This document shows, piece after piece, positions 1-7,944 of a stretch of 64,000 bases of DNA; positions within the stretch are counted from its first letter, which is position 1; each line of letters begins with the position of its first letter. Position numbers and translations under genes: made by a program. The stretch covers positions 62,001 through 126,000 of the forward strand of contig NZ_PKQP01000001.1 in assembly GCF_002887735.1 (NCBI RefSeq), written 5' to 3'. This stretch comes from Stenotrophomonas bentonitica (GTDB lineage Bacteria > Pseudomonadota > Gammaproteobacteria > Xanthomonadales > Xanthomonadaceae). The notes under the pieces were generated by a model. That model was not told the origin of the DNA. It ran no database searches and saw nothing but the letters and a program-made list of their open reading frames with translations.

Positions 1-739
1 CCATCCGCGCATAGCCGGCCGGCGTGGGATGCACGCCATCGGTGGCCAGGTCCGGGTCCAGGCCGCCATCCTTGTTGGTCATGGCCGTGTGGTAATCCAG
101 ATAGACCAGCCCCTGCTGCTCCGCATAGGCGCGCAATGCCCGGTTGAGCGCGGTGACCTTGCCGGCGGGCTGCACGCCGGGTTGCCACGGGTAGTCGCTG
201 ACCGGCAGTACCGAGGCCAGCACCACGCGGATGTTGTGCGCCTGCGCCAGTTCCACCATCGCATGCAGGTTGTCTTCGATCATCGCCTGCGTCGCCGGCC
301 CGGTGTTGCCGGCGATATCGTTGGTGCCGGCCAGGATCACCACCGCGGCCGGCTTCAGCGCGATGACATCCTGCTGGAAGCGCACCAGCATCTGCGCGGT
401 GGTCTGCCCGGAGATGCCGCGGTTGACGTACGGCTTGCCCGGGAAGAAGCGCTCGCTGCCGGTTGGGCCCCAGCCTTCGGTGATCGAGTCGCCGTAGAAC
501 ACCACGCGCTTGGCACCCGGGGCGACCGGCGGCAACGCCGCGTTCTCGTCGCGATAGCGCTGCAGTTGCGGCCAATCCAGCAGGCGCTGCTGCATCTCCG
601 TGATCTGCGCGGGCGTCGCCTGGTCTGCAGGCACGAGGTACAGCGGATTGATCGCCGGGCGATCCTGCGCCTGTGCCAACGGTTGCATGGCACACAACGC
701 GAGCGTCGCGACGAGGGTGGAACGGATCAAGGCTGGCAC
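1..739 (-). CDS. SGNH/GDSL-family secreted hydrolase, 3' end cut by window edge
   Basis: Reads off the left edge, so the C-terminus is missing. About 246 codons are present from a GTG start (739) preceded by a GGAG-like site; a TTG at 730 is an alternative. The N-terminus is a signal peptide ending near PLAQAQ (residues 19-25), so the product is probably periplasmic. SGNH landmarks are clear: GDSITEGW with the nucleophile Ser at about residue 85, GTND further on, and DGVHP just before the edge, which carries the catalytic Asp and His. The family hydrolyses esters of lipids, sugars or peptidoglycan; the substrate here cannot be told. The TetR gene lies 34 bp upstream on the same strand. Confidence 0.85.
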   Translation of the reverse strand, partial: MPALIRSTLVATLALCAMQPLAQAQDRPAINPLYLVPADQATPAQITEMQQRLLDWPQLQRYRDENAALPPVAPGAKRVVFYGDSITEGWGPTGSERFFPGKPYVNRGISGQTTAQMLVRFQQDVIALKPAAVVILAGTNDIAGNTGPATQAMIEDNLHAMVELAQAHNIRVVLASVLPVSDYPWQPGVQPAGKVTALNRALRAYAEQQGLVYLDYHTAMTNKDGGLDPDLATDGVHPTPAGYARM

Positions 740-773
740 GGCATGGCGCTCCGCTGAGGGCAAGCGGACAGTC

Positions 774-1349
774 TCATCGATCGGCGACCAGGGATTCAAG
801 CTGCGCTGCGACGCGATCGAAGGGTCCGATGTCACGCGTGGCCCGACTCATCGCCACGGCGCCCTCGATGCTGGCGATGATCATGGTGGCAATGCCCTTG
901 GCCTGGTCGGGTGGACGGCCGCCGCGGTGCAACGCCTCGGTCAGCCGCGCCTCCCAGCGCGCGAACACCTCGGCGGCCGCCCGCTGCGCGTCATCGGGCG
1001 CATCATCGATCGGCTCTTCCACTGCCGCGGCGAGTACCGGGCATCCGACGTGGAAATCCGAGCGGATCAGGCGCTCGCGCCACGCCGCCAGGAACAAGGC
1101 CAGCCCGTCTGGCGCTGCTCCCTGCAGGCAGGTATCGAGCAGCGCATCGACCTTCGCGCCCGCCAGCGTGGTGGCCTGCGCCAACACCTGCTGCTTGCCC
1201 CCCGGAAAGTGATGGTAGGTGGAACCGAACGGCGCCTGCGCGCGTTTGGCTACTTCGCGCACGCTGGAGGCATTGAGGCCATAGGTGGCCAGCATCTCCG
1301 CTGCCGCAGCGACCACGCGTTGCGGGGCATCGGAAGGGCGTGCACTCAT
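774..1349 (-). CDS. TetR/AcrR-family transcriptional regulator
   Basis: 191-residue repressor-type regulator. Residues about 8-55 form the TetR helix-turn-helix, with the typical end of the recognition region GSTYHHFPGGK. The C-terminal ligand domain resembles the YxaF/LmrA-type TetR_C group. I chose the ATG at 1349 because AAGGAG lies seven bases upstream; an in-frame ATG at 1379 has no such site and would sit inside the probable operator. It is transcribed away from the thioesterase gene starting at 1431, and the shared spacer holds TetR-like inverted repeats, so it probably controls itself and that neighbour. The ligand is unknown. Confidence 0.9.
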   Translation of the reverse strand: MSARPSDAPQRVVAAAAEMLATYGLNASSVREVAKRAQAPFGSTYHHFPGGKQQVLAQATTLAGAKVDALLDTCLQGAAPDGLALFLAAWRERLIRSDFHVGCPVLAAAVEEPIDDAPDDAQRAAAEVFARWEARLTEALHRGGRPPDQAKGIATMIIASIEGAVAMSRATRDIGPFDRVAAQLESLVADR

Positions 1350-1373
1350 GGCCGGACTCCTTGCTAAGACGGG

Positions 1374-1413
1374 TGTCATAGATTAGCGTATTTGAATTAT
1401 GACAACTGTTATA
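1374..1413. promoter_or_regulatory. Probable TetR operator in divergent spacer
   Basis: The half-site TATGACA occurs at 1398-1404 and its exact reverse complement TGTCATA at 1374-1380. The 1398-1413 stretch is itself a 16-bp imperfect palindrome with 6 of 8 pairs. It lies between the divergent TetR gene (start 1349) and the thioesterase gene (start 1431), where an autoregulatory TetR site is expected. Binding is inferred. Confidence 0.5.
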
Positions 1414-1430
1414 GATGAGCGCCCCCGCCC

Positions 1431-1970
1431 ATGAATCTCTGGTTTCGCCTGCTGATCCTGCTGCTGTCCTCGCCGTTCCGTTCCAGGCTGACCGCCCCGC
1501 TGGCGGTGTCGCGACTGAACTTCCGGGTGCTGCCCAACGACATCGACAGCAACCTGCACATGACCAACGGTCGCTACTGGACGATCTTCGATCTGGGCCG
1601 GCTGGACCTGGTGTTCCGGATGGGCCTGGGCCGGGTCGCGTGGCGCTCGAAGTGGGCCCCCATCGTCAGTGGAGGCAGCATCCAGTTCCGGCGCGAACTC
1701 AAGCCGTTCCAGCGCTTCGTGCTTGAGACCCGCTTGGCCGGCTGGGTCGGTACGCGCATCATCATGGAGCAGCGGGTGCTGGTTGGCGACGAGGAAAAAG
1801 TCGCCACCCGTGCCCTGCTGATCACCGGCATCTACGACCGTCGCCACCGCCGCTTCGTGTCGACCGACGAGATGATGGAGGCCATCGGTGCCCCCAGCGT
1901 GCCGTCGCCGGAACTGAGCAAGGCGGCCCAGGCGCTGCTCGCAGCCGAAGTGGCGATGAAAGAGGATTGA
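1431..1970 (+). CDS. Acyl-CoA thioesterase-like hotdog-fold protein
   Basis: 179 residues. After a hydrophobic N-terminal stretch (residues 3-14) that may anchor it to the membrane, the sequence shows the 4HBT/hotdog signature NDIDSNLHMTNGRYW (about 36-50), where the Asp and Asn-His region forms the thioesterase active site, followed by the WRSKWAPIVSGGSIQF strand typical of THEM6-like thioesterases. Such enzymes hydrolyse acyl-CoA thioesters; chain-length preference is unknown. It is divergent from the TetR gene and is the likely target of that regulator. Confidence 0.8.
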   Translation: MNLWFRLLILLLSSPFRSRLTAPLAVSRLNFRVLPNDIDSNLHMTNGRYWTIFDLGRLDLVFRMGLGRVAWRSKWAPIVSGGSIQFRRELKPFQRFVLETRLAGWVGTRIIMEQRVLVGDEEKVATRALLITGIYDRRHRRFVSTDEMMEAIGAPSVPSPELSKAAQALLAAEVAMKED

Positions 1971-2002
1971 GCCCCGCCCCCATCACGCGATGACGGCAGC
2001 GC

Positions 2003-2674
2003 TCAGGCGTTGCGCCAGGAAACGATCTGCGCCTTGGTCATCATCGTCTGTTCGATCCGCCGCAGGCACGTCTCACCCGGGCTCACCAGGCACCATTGCT
2101 CGCTGTTGCGCAGCAGCGGCAGATCGGCGCGATGATCGGTATAGGCCATGCGCCACGGGGGCGGATAACCGCGTTCGGTCAGCATCGGAATCTTGTTCTC
2201 GCCAAGACAATGGTACTCGCTGATCCACCCGCCCAGGAACGGCCGCAATGTCGAGGCGACCAGCGGCACGTCCTGCAGACCTTCGCGCTCAAGCAGCGCA
2301 CGTGCGAGCGGCTCCCAGCAGCCGGTGGCGATGACGACCTCGTCGCCCTGCGCCAGATGCTGACGCAGTCGTTCCACGCCCTGCGCCAGGAACACCGGCT
2401 CCGGTCCTGCGAACACCTCGTCGGCATGCGCGACCGCCAGCGCCACCAGCGCCTCACGGCTGCGTCCGAAGGTGGCCATCCAGACCGCAAAGCGCACCGG
2501 CCGCCGGCGCGTGCGCGGCAGTGCCCAGAGCGGAACCAGCACCGGCAGTGCCAGCAGCACCCCGGCGATCCGCCATGGCTGGCGCCGCAGCAGCGTTTTG
2601 AAGAAACGGCTGGCGGTTTCCCAGCGGGTCAGCGTCAGATCGAAATCGAAGACCACTACGGTACGTTCGGACAT
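2003..2674 (-). CDS. HAD-superfamily phosphatase, subclass IB
   Basis: 223 residues from the ATG at 2674, chosen because GGAG lies eight bases upstream; a GTG at 2683 is too close to that site. Motif I is DFDLT (Asp10 nucleophile, Asp12 acid/base), motif II lies in VVIATG, and motif III/IV near YTDHRADLPLL. A hydrophobic insert after motif I (about residues 32-50) suggests contact with the membrane. This combination resembles HAD-IB enzymes such as phosphoserine phosphatase and the lipid phosphatase PgpC. A phosphatidylglycerophosphatase role is possible but cannot be assigned from sequence alone. Confidence 0.8.
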   Translation of the reverse strand: MSERTVVVFDFDLTLTRWETASRFFKTLLRRQPWRIAGVLLALPVLVPLWALPRTRRRPVRFAVWMATFGRSREALVALAVAHADEVFAGPEPVFLAQGVERLRQHLAQGDEVVIATGCWEPLARALLEREGLQDVPLVASTLRPFLGGWISEYHCLGENKIPMLTERGYPPPWRMAYTDHRADLPLLRNSEQWCLVSPGETCLRRIEQTMMTKAQIVSWRNA

Positions 2675-2688
2675 CCGTGTCACTCCGT

Positions 2689-3027
2689 TCAGAAGACGCC
2701 CTGCACGCGCAGGTTGCCATCATCGGTGGGCGTCAGTACCAGCCCATAAGCCTCGTTCCTGCGGCTGAATCCTGCCGAGCAGATCGCGTCCCAGCCCTGC
2801 CCGCAATCCACCTCCGGATGCGCGGCGAAGACGGGATCGCCGTCGTTGTCGGGCGCTTCGGCGACCCACCCTGCCTTGAGCAACAGCGCTTTGGCCTGCG
2901 CGTATGGCATGCCGACGGTGACGCCGATCGCGGTCCACGATGGTGGCAATTCGGACGTTTCCGCCGCGTGGACGTGGCCAGCAGACAACAGCAGCAACAA
3001 CGCCAGGAACACGGATTTCATCGGCAT
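2689..3027 (-). CDS. Small secreted protein of unknown function
   Basis: 112 residues from the ATG at 3027 (or 3021, two codons later). A lipid-free signal peptide is visible (KSVFLALLLLLSAGHVHA, about residues 3-20), so it should be exported. The mature part is about 92 residues with two Cys residues (around VDCGQGWDAICSAG) that may form a disulfide. An upstream in-frame start would give a longer N-terminus that disrupts the signal peptide, so I reject it. It ends 14 bp before the start of the HAD gene, which suggests co-transcription. I do not recognise the family. Confidence 0.65.
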   Translation of the reverse strand: MPMKSVFLALLLLLSAGHVHAAETSELPPSWTAIGVTVGMPYAQAKALLLKAGWVAEAPDNDGDPVFAAHPEVDCGQGWDAICSAGFSRRNEAYGLVLTPTDDGNLRVQGVF

Positions 3028-3111
3028 TACATCGAAGGCGGGGCTGCACAGCATAGAACGCGCGAGCGCCCCCGTGCTGGCAGTGGGATGGCCGGTCTCA
3101 TAAGTCACGCC

Positions 3112-3558
3112 TCATCGCCCACCAGGAACAAACCCCACCATCGCCACACCGAGGCAGACCAGGCCGCCTGCCAGCGGCAGATACGTTGCCCATACCGGCG
3201 CGCCCTGGCCGAGCGCGAACGCGACGAGCGACTCCCGCACGCTTCGGCCGGTCAGAAACGGCATGATGACCAGCGCAGAGAGGGGCAACAACGAGGCGAG
3301 CCCGAACGCCAGGAATGCCGGGCGGTGATCGTTGCTGGCGAATCCACCCAGCGGGTACAAGGCCAGACCCCCCAGCAGTCCCACGAAGAGCAGGATGTTG
3401 GCGGTCCAGATCGTGGTCCGGTGACGGCGCCGCAGCGCGGCCCGGGACCAGCCACGGTAGTGCGTCTGCAACCCCCTCGCCCAGTACGCCACCAGCCACG
3501 TTGCGATCAGGCCGCCAGCGACACCGCTGACCGTCGATCCCCAAGCGTGGATGTCCAT
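3112..3558 (-). CDS. Small integral membrane protein, unknown
   Basis: 148 residues with four hydrophobic segments (about 10-28, 53-70, 81-101 and 124-145) separated by basic loops, so an inner-membrane protein. The ATG at 3558 is favoured over a GTG six bases earlier because AAGGA is well placed for it. It shares strand and close spacing with the two genes after it (2003-3027). No family is recognised and no catalytic motif is visible. Confidence 0.65.
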   Translation of the reverse strand: MDIHAWGSTVSGVAGGLIATWLVAYWARGLQTHYRGWSRAALRRRHRTTIWTANILLFVGLLGGLALYPLGGFASNDHRPAFLAFGLASLLPLSALVIMPFLTGRSVRESLVAFALGQGAPVWATYLPLAGGLVCLGVAMVGFVPGGR

Positions 3559-3613
3559 GCTCACGTCCTTGTGCGTTTTTCGGCAGTGTAAGGCTGCGGC
3601 CGGCCTTGTATGT

Positions 3614-3643
3614 AAAAACGGCCGCCCATCACGGGCGGCCGTT
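3614..3643 (-). terminator. Rho-independent terminator of the S9 peptidase gene
   Basis: A perfect 11-bp stem (AACGGCCGCCC at 3617-3627, complement at 3633-3643) with a 5-nt loop. On the minus strand it is followed by a run of five T (complement of 3614-3618). It lies 33 bp after the peptidase stop codon. Confidence 0.9.
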
Positions 3644-3675
3644 ACTCTGATGCCAGGCGTTACCGATGCCTCGGC

Positions 3676-6147
3676 TCAGCGTTTGGCCGGCGGCGCATTC
3701 TTCACATAGGTATCGAACCAGTTCAGCATTTCCGATACCAGCTGCTCGTTGGATTCGAGCGCGGTATACCAGTGCGGTTCGTGCGGCAGCATCACCAGGC
3801 GCGTGGTGCCGCCATTGCCGCGGATCGCCTGGAACAGCTTGCGCGACTGGAACGGCTCGGTGCCCGGGTTCGCATCGTCCTCGCCGTGGACCAGCAGCAG
3901 CGGCAGCTTGATCTTGTCGGCGTAGAAGAACGGTGAGGCCTTCAGGTACACGTCCTGCGCCTGCCACACCGAGCGGCGTTCGTTCTGGAAGCCGAACGGG
4001 GTGAAGGTCTTGTTGTACGAACCACTGGTGGCGACGCCTGCCTTGAACAGATCGGTATGCGCGATCAGGTTGGCGGTCATCAGGCCGCCATGGCTGTGGC
4101 CGGTGACGCCGATCCGGTTGCGGTCGACCACGCCCAGGTCCACCGCCTTGTCCACCGCGGCTTTGGCATCGGCCTCCAGCTGTTCCAGATACGTGTTGTA
4201 GGCGGTTTTGGGGTCGCCGACGATGGGGAACGAGGCGTTGTCGATGATCGCGTAGCCGGCCAGCAGCATCAGCCGGTACGGCGCCAGGCGGGTGAAAGTC
4301 TGCTGCGAACCGGACACCTGCCCCGCCTGTGCCGCGTTAGCGAAATCGGCCGGGTAGGCATACAGGATCGCCGGCACGCGCTGGCCCTCCTTGTACCCCG
4401 GCGGGGTGTACAGGGTGAACGACAGATCCACGCCGTCGGCACGCTTGTAGGTGACCAGGCGCTTCTTGATCTGGCGCACTTCCGGCGTCGGATCCACCAG
4501 GTGGGTCAACGCGGCCGGCTTGGACACGACCTGCGCTTCGCCCGGCTTGGCGTCGGCGACGTCCTCGCCAAGCAGGCGCACGAACGCATTCGGCGCATCG
4601 GTCACCGACTGGTGCCACGTGAGCAGGTGGCCCGGGATGGCGCTGAAGCCGATGAACTGCTCGTAGGCATCGGCATCGCTGCGGAAAAGACGCTCCGTCT
4701 TCAGGCTGCGGAGGCTGAGCGCATCCAGGAAGGGCCGATCCCCCTGCGGCGAAGCGCCCTGCCCGCGCAGGAAGACCGTGTTGCCTTCCTGACGCACCAC
4801 GTAGGCGCCGTTGGGCAGGCGCTGGTACACGAAATTGCCCGGGTCCTCGTACAGCTCATCGCTGGAGAGATCCCACAACAGCCGGCCTTCCTGCTTGGGG
4901 TTGTCGACGTTGACGATGCGGGTCTGGCGCCAGTGGCGGTTCTCGTCGTTCTCGTCGAGGAAGGCAACGTCCGGCTGCGCGGTCCAGGCCAGGCCTTCGA
5001 AACGCTGCGCGGTGCGGGCGATCTCGGTGGGCTTGGCGGTGAACGGGGCTTTGAGCATCAGCACGCGATCACGATGCGGAACCGTGACTTTCCAGTCGCC
5101 CTTGTCCAGGGCTTCGGCATAGACCAGCGTGGCCGGATCGGTGGCGCGCCAATCGAAATCGCGCGGGCCTTCCGGCACGCCGTGCACCGGCACGCGGTCG
5201 GCCAGCGGCAGGCTGGCGATCGGCGTGCTGCGGCCGCTGGCGATATCCAGCACGGCCACGTCATTGGCGAAACGCTGGTAGGTCACCGCATGCGAGAACG
5301 GTGCCTTGAGTGTTCTCGTCAGCACATGCACGCCATCCGGGGCGGCCCCGATGCTGTCCAGCAGCGCCGGGGCACCGACGGTGCGCACGGTGTTGGAGGC
5401 GGTATCCACCACTGCCAGCTGCGACTGGCCGTAATAGGCGAACAGCGCTTCATCGTAGGCACTGGTCAGCGTATCGCGGGCTTCGTAGGTGCTGCTTTCG
5501 CCAGCCGTTCCCAGCGACTCCTGGGTGTCCGGGCCGATCGCACCTTCGGCGCTCGGCGCCGGTCCCTGCTTGGCCGGCACCAGCTTGACCAGCAGCTGCT
5601 GGCTGCCGCCGAGCCACTGCACGGTGCTGCCGAAGATCGGGTTCAGCGCGACGTTGGGCACCTGGCGGACCTGGCCGGTCGCTGCATCACCGATCCACAG
5701 CTGCACGCTGTCATCGACCACGTTCTGGAACGCGAAGCGTTGGCCGTCGGCCGACCACTGCGCCATGCCGGCGCACCCGCCGGGCAAGGCGACCTTGGTG
5801 GAGCGGCCACTGGCGGTATCGACCACGGTGAAGTCGCCCACGCACGGTGGAATGCCATAACCACCCGGGGTGTCGTGGCGGCTGCGGTTCTTCGGCTCCA
5901 GGCGCACGCCGGCCAGCTTCAGATACGGCTGGGCGACGCGGGTGATCGACGGATAGGTCTGCGTGGTGGTCAGCAGCAGGCGCTGGCCGGTCGGGTCGAC
6001 GCTGGGCGTCGGCGGCGGCGGTGCCTTGAGCACCTTGAGCAGGCTCTCCGGCGGCGTGGCGTAACCGGCAAAGGCCGGTGCAGCGAGCAGCAGCCCGAAG
6101 GTGGCAACGGCAACGGCCGCAGCCAGCGAAGTACGACGGATCAGCAT
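3676..6147 (-). CDS. S9-family (prolyl oligopeptidase-type) serine peptidase, secreted
   Basis: 823 residues. A signal peptide (about 1-27, ending APAFA) directs it to the periplasm. The first ~550 residues are beta-propeller-like, and the C-terminal ~250 are an alpha/beta hydrolase. Catalytic residues are visible: Ser685 in GHSHGG, Asp near 758 in HGEDDANPG, and His near 792 in PHEPHWY. The GHSHGG box and overall length resemble the group that includes plant chloroplast glutamyl endopeptidase, so a preference for acidic residues is possible; this is inference. A purine-rich AAGGGG site precedes the ATG. It is followed by a strong terminator and is divergent from the HipA-like gene. Confidence 0.9.
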   Translation of the reverse strand: MLIRRTSLAAAVAVATFGLLLAAPAFAGYATPPESLLKVLKAPPPPTPSVDPTGQRLLLTTTQTYPSITRVAQPYLKLAGVRLEPKNRSRHDTPGGYGIPPCVGDFTVVDTASGRSTKVALPGGCAGMAQWSADGQRFAFQNVVDDSVQLWIGDAATGQVRQVPNVALNPIFGSTVQWLGGSQQLLVKLVPAKQGPAPSAEGAIGPDTQESLGTAGESSTYEARDTLTSAYDEALFAYYGQSQLAVVDTASNTVRTVGAPALLDSIGAAPDGVHVLTRTLKAPFSHAVTYQRFANDVAVLDIASGRSTPIASLPLADRVPVHGVPEGPRDFDWRATDPATLVYAEALDKGDWKVTVPHRDRVLMLKAPFTAKPTEIARTAQRFEGLAWTAQPDVAFLDENDENRHWRQTRIVNVDNPKQEGRLLWDLSSDELYEDPGNFVYQRLPNGAYVVRQEGNTVFLRGQGASPQGDRPFLDALSLRSLKTERLFRSDADAYEQFIGFSAIPGHLLTWHQSVTDAPNAFVRLLGEDVADAKPGEAQVVSKPAALTHLVDPTPEVRQIKKRLVTYKRADGVDLSFTLYTPPGYKEGQRVPAILYAYPADFANAAQAGQVSGSQQTFTRLAPYRLMLLAGYAIIDNASFPIVGDPKTAYNTYLEQLEADAKAAVDKAVDLGVVDRNRIGVTGHSHGGLMTANLIAHTDLFKAGVATSGSYNKTFTPFGFQNERRSVWQAQDVYLKASPFFYADKIKLPLLLVHGEDDANPGTEPFQSRKLFQAIRGNGGTTRLVMLPHEPHWYTALESNEQLVSEMLNWFDTYVKNAPPAKR

Positions 6148-6321
6148 CCTTATCCCCTTGCAGTGTCAACGAGTGCCCGCAACAGGGGCATGACCCGAAT
6201 CTAGCACCGCCGGGACCGGTGTGAATGGGCCGGAAGGGCCAACCGCCCGACACTGCAAAGCGAGGCGTTCCACCGTGCCGGGTAGCGCCCCCTTACGCGT
6301 CACGCCCGGCCTCGGCCCGGC

Positions 6322-6327
6322 TAGAAT
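6322..6327 (+). promoter_or_regulatory. -10-like TAGAAT five bases before the HipA-like start (leaderless candidate)
   Basis: TAGAAT ends five bases before the ATG at 6333, so transcription would begin at or next to the start codon. No Shine-Dalgarno site is present. No convincing -35 box is seen. Similar arrangements precede mtnA and the TetR gene at 44386. Confidence 0.45.
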
Positions 6328-6332
6328 GCCCC

Positions 6333-7109
6333 ATGCGAACCGTGCACGCCCTCCGATATGTCACCCCGCTGCGCGAAGGCGGCTCCCTGCCCGCCGTGGT
6401 CGAGACCGACGACGACGGCATGGTGGTGCTTAAATTCCGTGGCGCCGGCCAAGGACCGAAGGCGCTGATCGCCGAACTGATCGCTGGCGAGATCGCCCGC
6501 ACGCTCGGCCTGCCGATCCCGGAGATCGTGTTCGTGGAGCTCGACCGCGAGTTCGCCCGGACCGAACCGGACCCGGAAATCCAGGATCTGATCCGTGCCA
6601 GCGAGGGCCTGAACCTGGGCAGTGATTACCTGCCCGGGGCGATCAACTACGACCCGGCGGCCATGCAGCCCGATGCCGAGCTGGCCTCGAAGATCGTGTG
6701 GTTCGATGCCTTCACCAGCAACGTGGACCGCACCGCGCGCAATCCCAACCTGATGGTCTGGCATCGCAGGCTGTACCTGATCGACCATGGTGCGGCAATG
6801 TACTTCCATCACGACTGGGCCGGTGCCGGGGAGGCCTGCAGTAAGCCGTTCGTGCTGATCCGCGATCATGTACTGCTGCCCTTCGCCACGCAGATTGCCG
6901 AAGTGGATTCTGCGCTCGCGGTGATGCTGCCCGATGCCGAAATCGAGCGGATCGTCGGCCTGGTGCCGGACAGCTGGCTGGTGGACGAACCCGCCTTCGA
7001 CAGCCCGGCGGCTTACCGCCAGGCGTATATCGATTATCTGCAACACCGCCTTCGCGTACGCGCGGCTTTTGTACAGGAGGCCGTCCGTGCCCACACTGCA
7101 CACCTATGA
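6333..7109 (+). CDS. HipA-like kinase domain protein (HipA_2 family)
   Basis: 258 residues from the ATG at 6333. Kinase-like features remain: a Lys in VVLKF (Lys34), a catalytic-loop stretch NVDRTARNPN (Asp132, Asn137), and a metal-binding IDHG (Asp151) in the DFG position. It matches the stand-alone HipA_2 type, which is shorter than the HipA toxin of hipBA and has no HipB partner here. Its 3' end overlaps the DUF3037 gene by 23 bp, so the two are translationally coupled. The substrate is unknown. Whether it acts as a toxin or a housekeeping kinase cannot be decided from the sequence. Confidence 0.8.
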   Translation: MRTVHALRYVTPLREGGSLPAVVETDDDGMVVLKFRGAGQGPKALIAELIAGEIARTLGLPIPEIVFVELDREFARTEPDPEIQDLIRASEGLNLGSDYLPGAINYDPAAMQPDAELASKIVWFDAFTSNVDRTARNPNLMVWHRRLYLIDHGAAMYFHHDWAGAGEACSKPFVLIRDHVLLPFATQIAEVDSALAVMLPDAEIERIVGLVPDSWLVDEPAFDSPAAYRQAYIDYLQHRLRVRAAFVQEAVRAHTAHL

Positions 7110-7479
7110 CTATGCGGTGATCCGCGTAGTGCCCCGCGTGGAGCGCGAGGAATTCATCAACGTCGGGGTGATCGTGTCCTGCCCGGGCGCAAAGCACCTG
7201 GAAGCGGCGATCGAGCTGGATGTGGAGCGGCTGCGTGCCTTCGCGCCGACGCTGGATATCGAGGGCCTGCAGCCGTGGCTGGATGCGATCGTGGCGATCT
7301 GCCGCGGTGACGCGAACGCCGGGCCGATCGCGCAGCTGCCTGCGCGTGCACGTTTCCATTTCCTCACCGCCAAGCGCAGCTCGGTGGTGCAGATGTCGAG
7401 CACGCACGTGGGCCGTACCGCAGAGCCGACAGGCGTGGTCGAGCATCTGATGCGGAAGATGGTGCGGGTCCCGGCGTAG
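7087..7479 (+). CDS. DUF3037 family protein
   Basis: 130 residues from a GTG at 7087 with AGGAGG a few bases upstream, starting inside the end of the HipA-like gene. The N-terminal YDYAVIRVVPRVEREEFINVGVI (about 7-29, shown here only by position and type) is the hallmark of DUF3037, a family often found beside HipA_2 genes. No catalytic motif is apparent; it may be a partner or substrate of the kinase. The stop codon is TAG and is part of a GTAG sequence. Confidence 0.8.
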   Translation: MPTLHTYDYAVIRVVPRVEREEFINVGVIVSCPGAKHLEAAIELDVERLRAFAPTLDIEGLQPWLDAIVAICRGDANAGPIAQLPARARFHFLTAKRSSVVQMSSTHVGRTAEPTGVVEHLMRKMVRVPA

Positions 7480-7497
7480 CACCGTCGGCGCGGCGGC
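7476..7497 (+). repeat. Degenerate GTAG-headed element (weak)
   Basis: GTAG (7476-7479, containing the stop codon of the upstream gene) is followed by a very GC-rich stretch with only a poor stem. The position, directly after a gene and beside a RAYT remnant, resembles the clearer SMAG elements in the window, but the hairpin is too weak to be sure. Confidence 0.3.
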
Positions 7498-7508
7498 CCC
7501 GTCACCAT

Positions 7509-7787
7509 TCAGACCGGCCAGCGGCACCACGAAAACGGATAGCCATGCAGACCGCTGGCCAGCCCCGCCCGCATCGGGAGGGACAGCCAATGCACGCGGT
7601 CGGGCATGATGGCCCAGGCGAAAGATTCCGTGCGTCTTTCCGCATCGGAAGCACGCAGCCAGCGCGCGACATCCTGCGCATTGCCGTGATGATGGAACAA
7701 CGGGAACTGATGGGTGGTGACAGTGGTGACGACGTAGCAGGCATTTGACAGCGGACATCGCGCAGATCGAACGGAAGAACTCGGCAT
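7509..7787 (-). pseudogene. Remnant of REP-associated tyrosine transposase (RAYT)
   Basis: A 92-residue open frame keeps the RAYT/Y1-transposase N-terminus: a start of the type MPSSSVRS, a CYVVTTVTTHQFPLFHH strand, and a MPDRVHWL box where intact enzymes have the HUH metal-binding motif MPDHVHWL. The first His is Arg here, and the remaining half with the catalytic Tyr is absent, since usual lengths are about 150-180 residues. I infer a dead, truncated copy. In Stenotrophomonas, RAYTs are associated with GTAG/SMAG repeats, several of which lie in this window. The surrounding 7480-7944 holds no other gene. Confidence 0.7.
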
Positions 7788-7944
7788 CCGGCCAGCATGA
7801 CAGCGCGTGCCGTCCAGGCTCACCAGGAGAGAACGCGGCCAGTTGTCAGACTTCCGCGCGAAGCGCTGTAGTCTCGCAACGAGCGGCCGGGCGCTGCCCG
7901 CCCTTGCGTCAATGGAACGCCGGCCACATCCGACGCGGCGTCCC

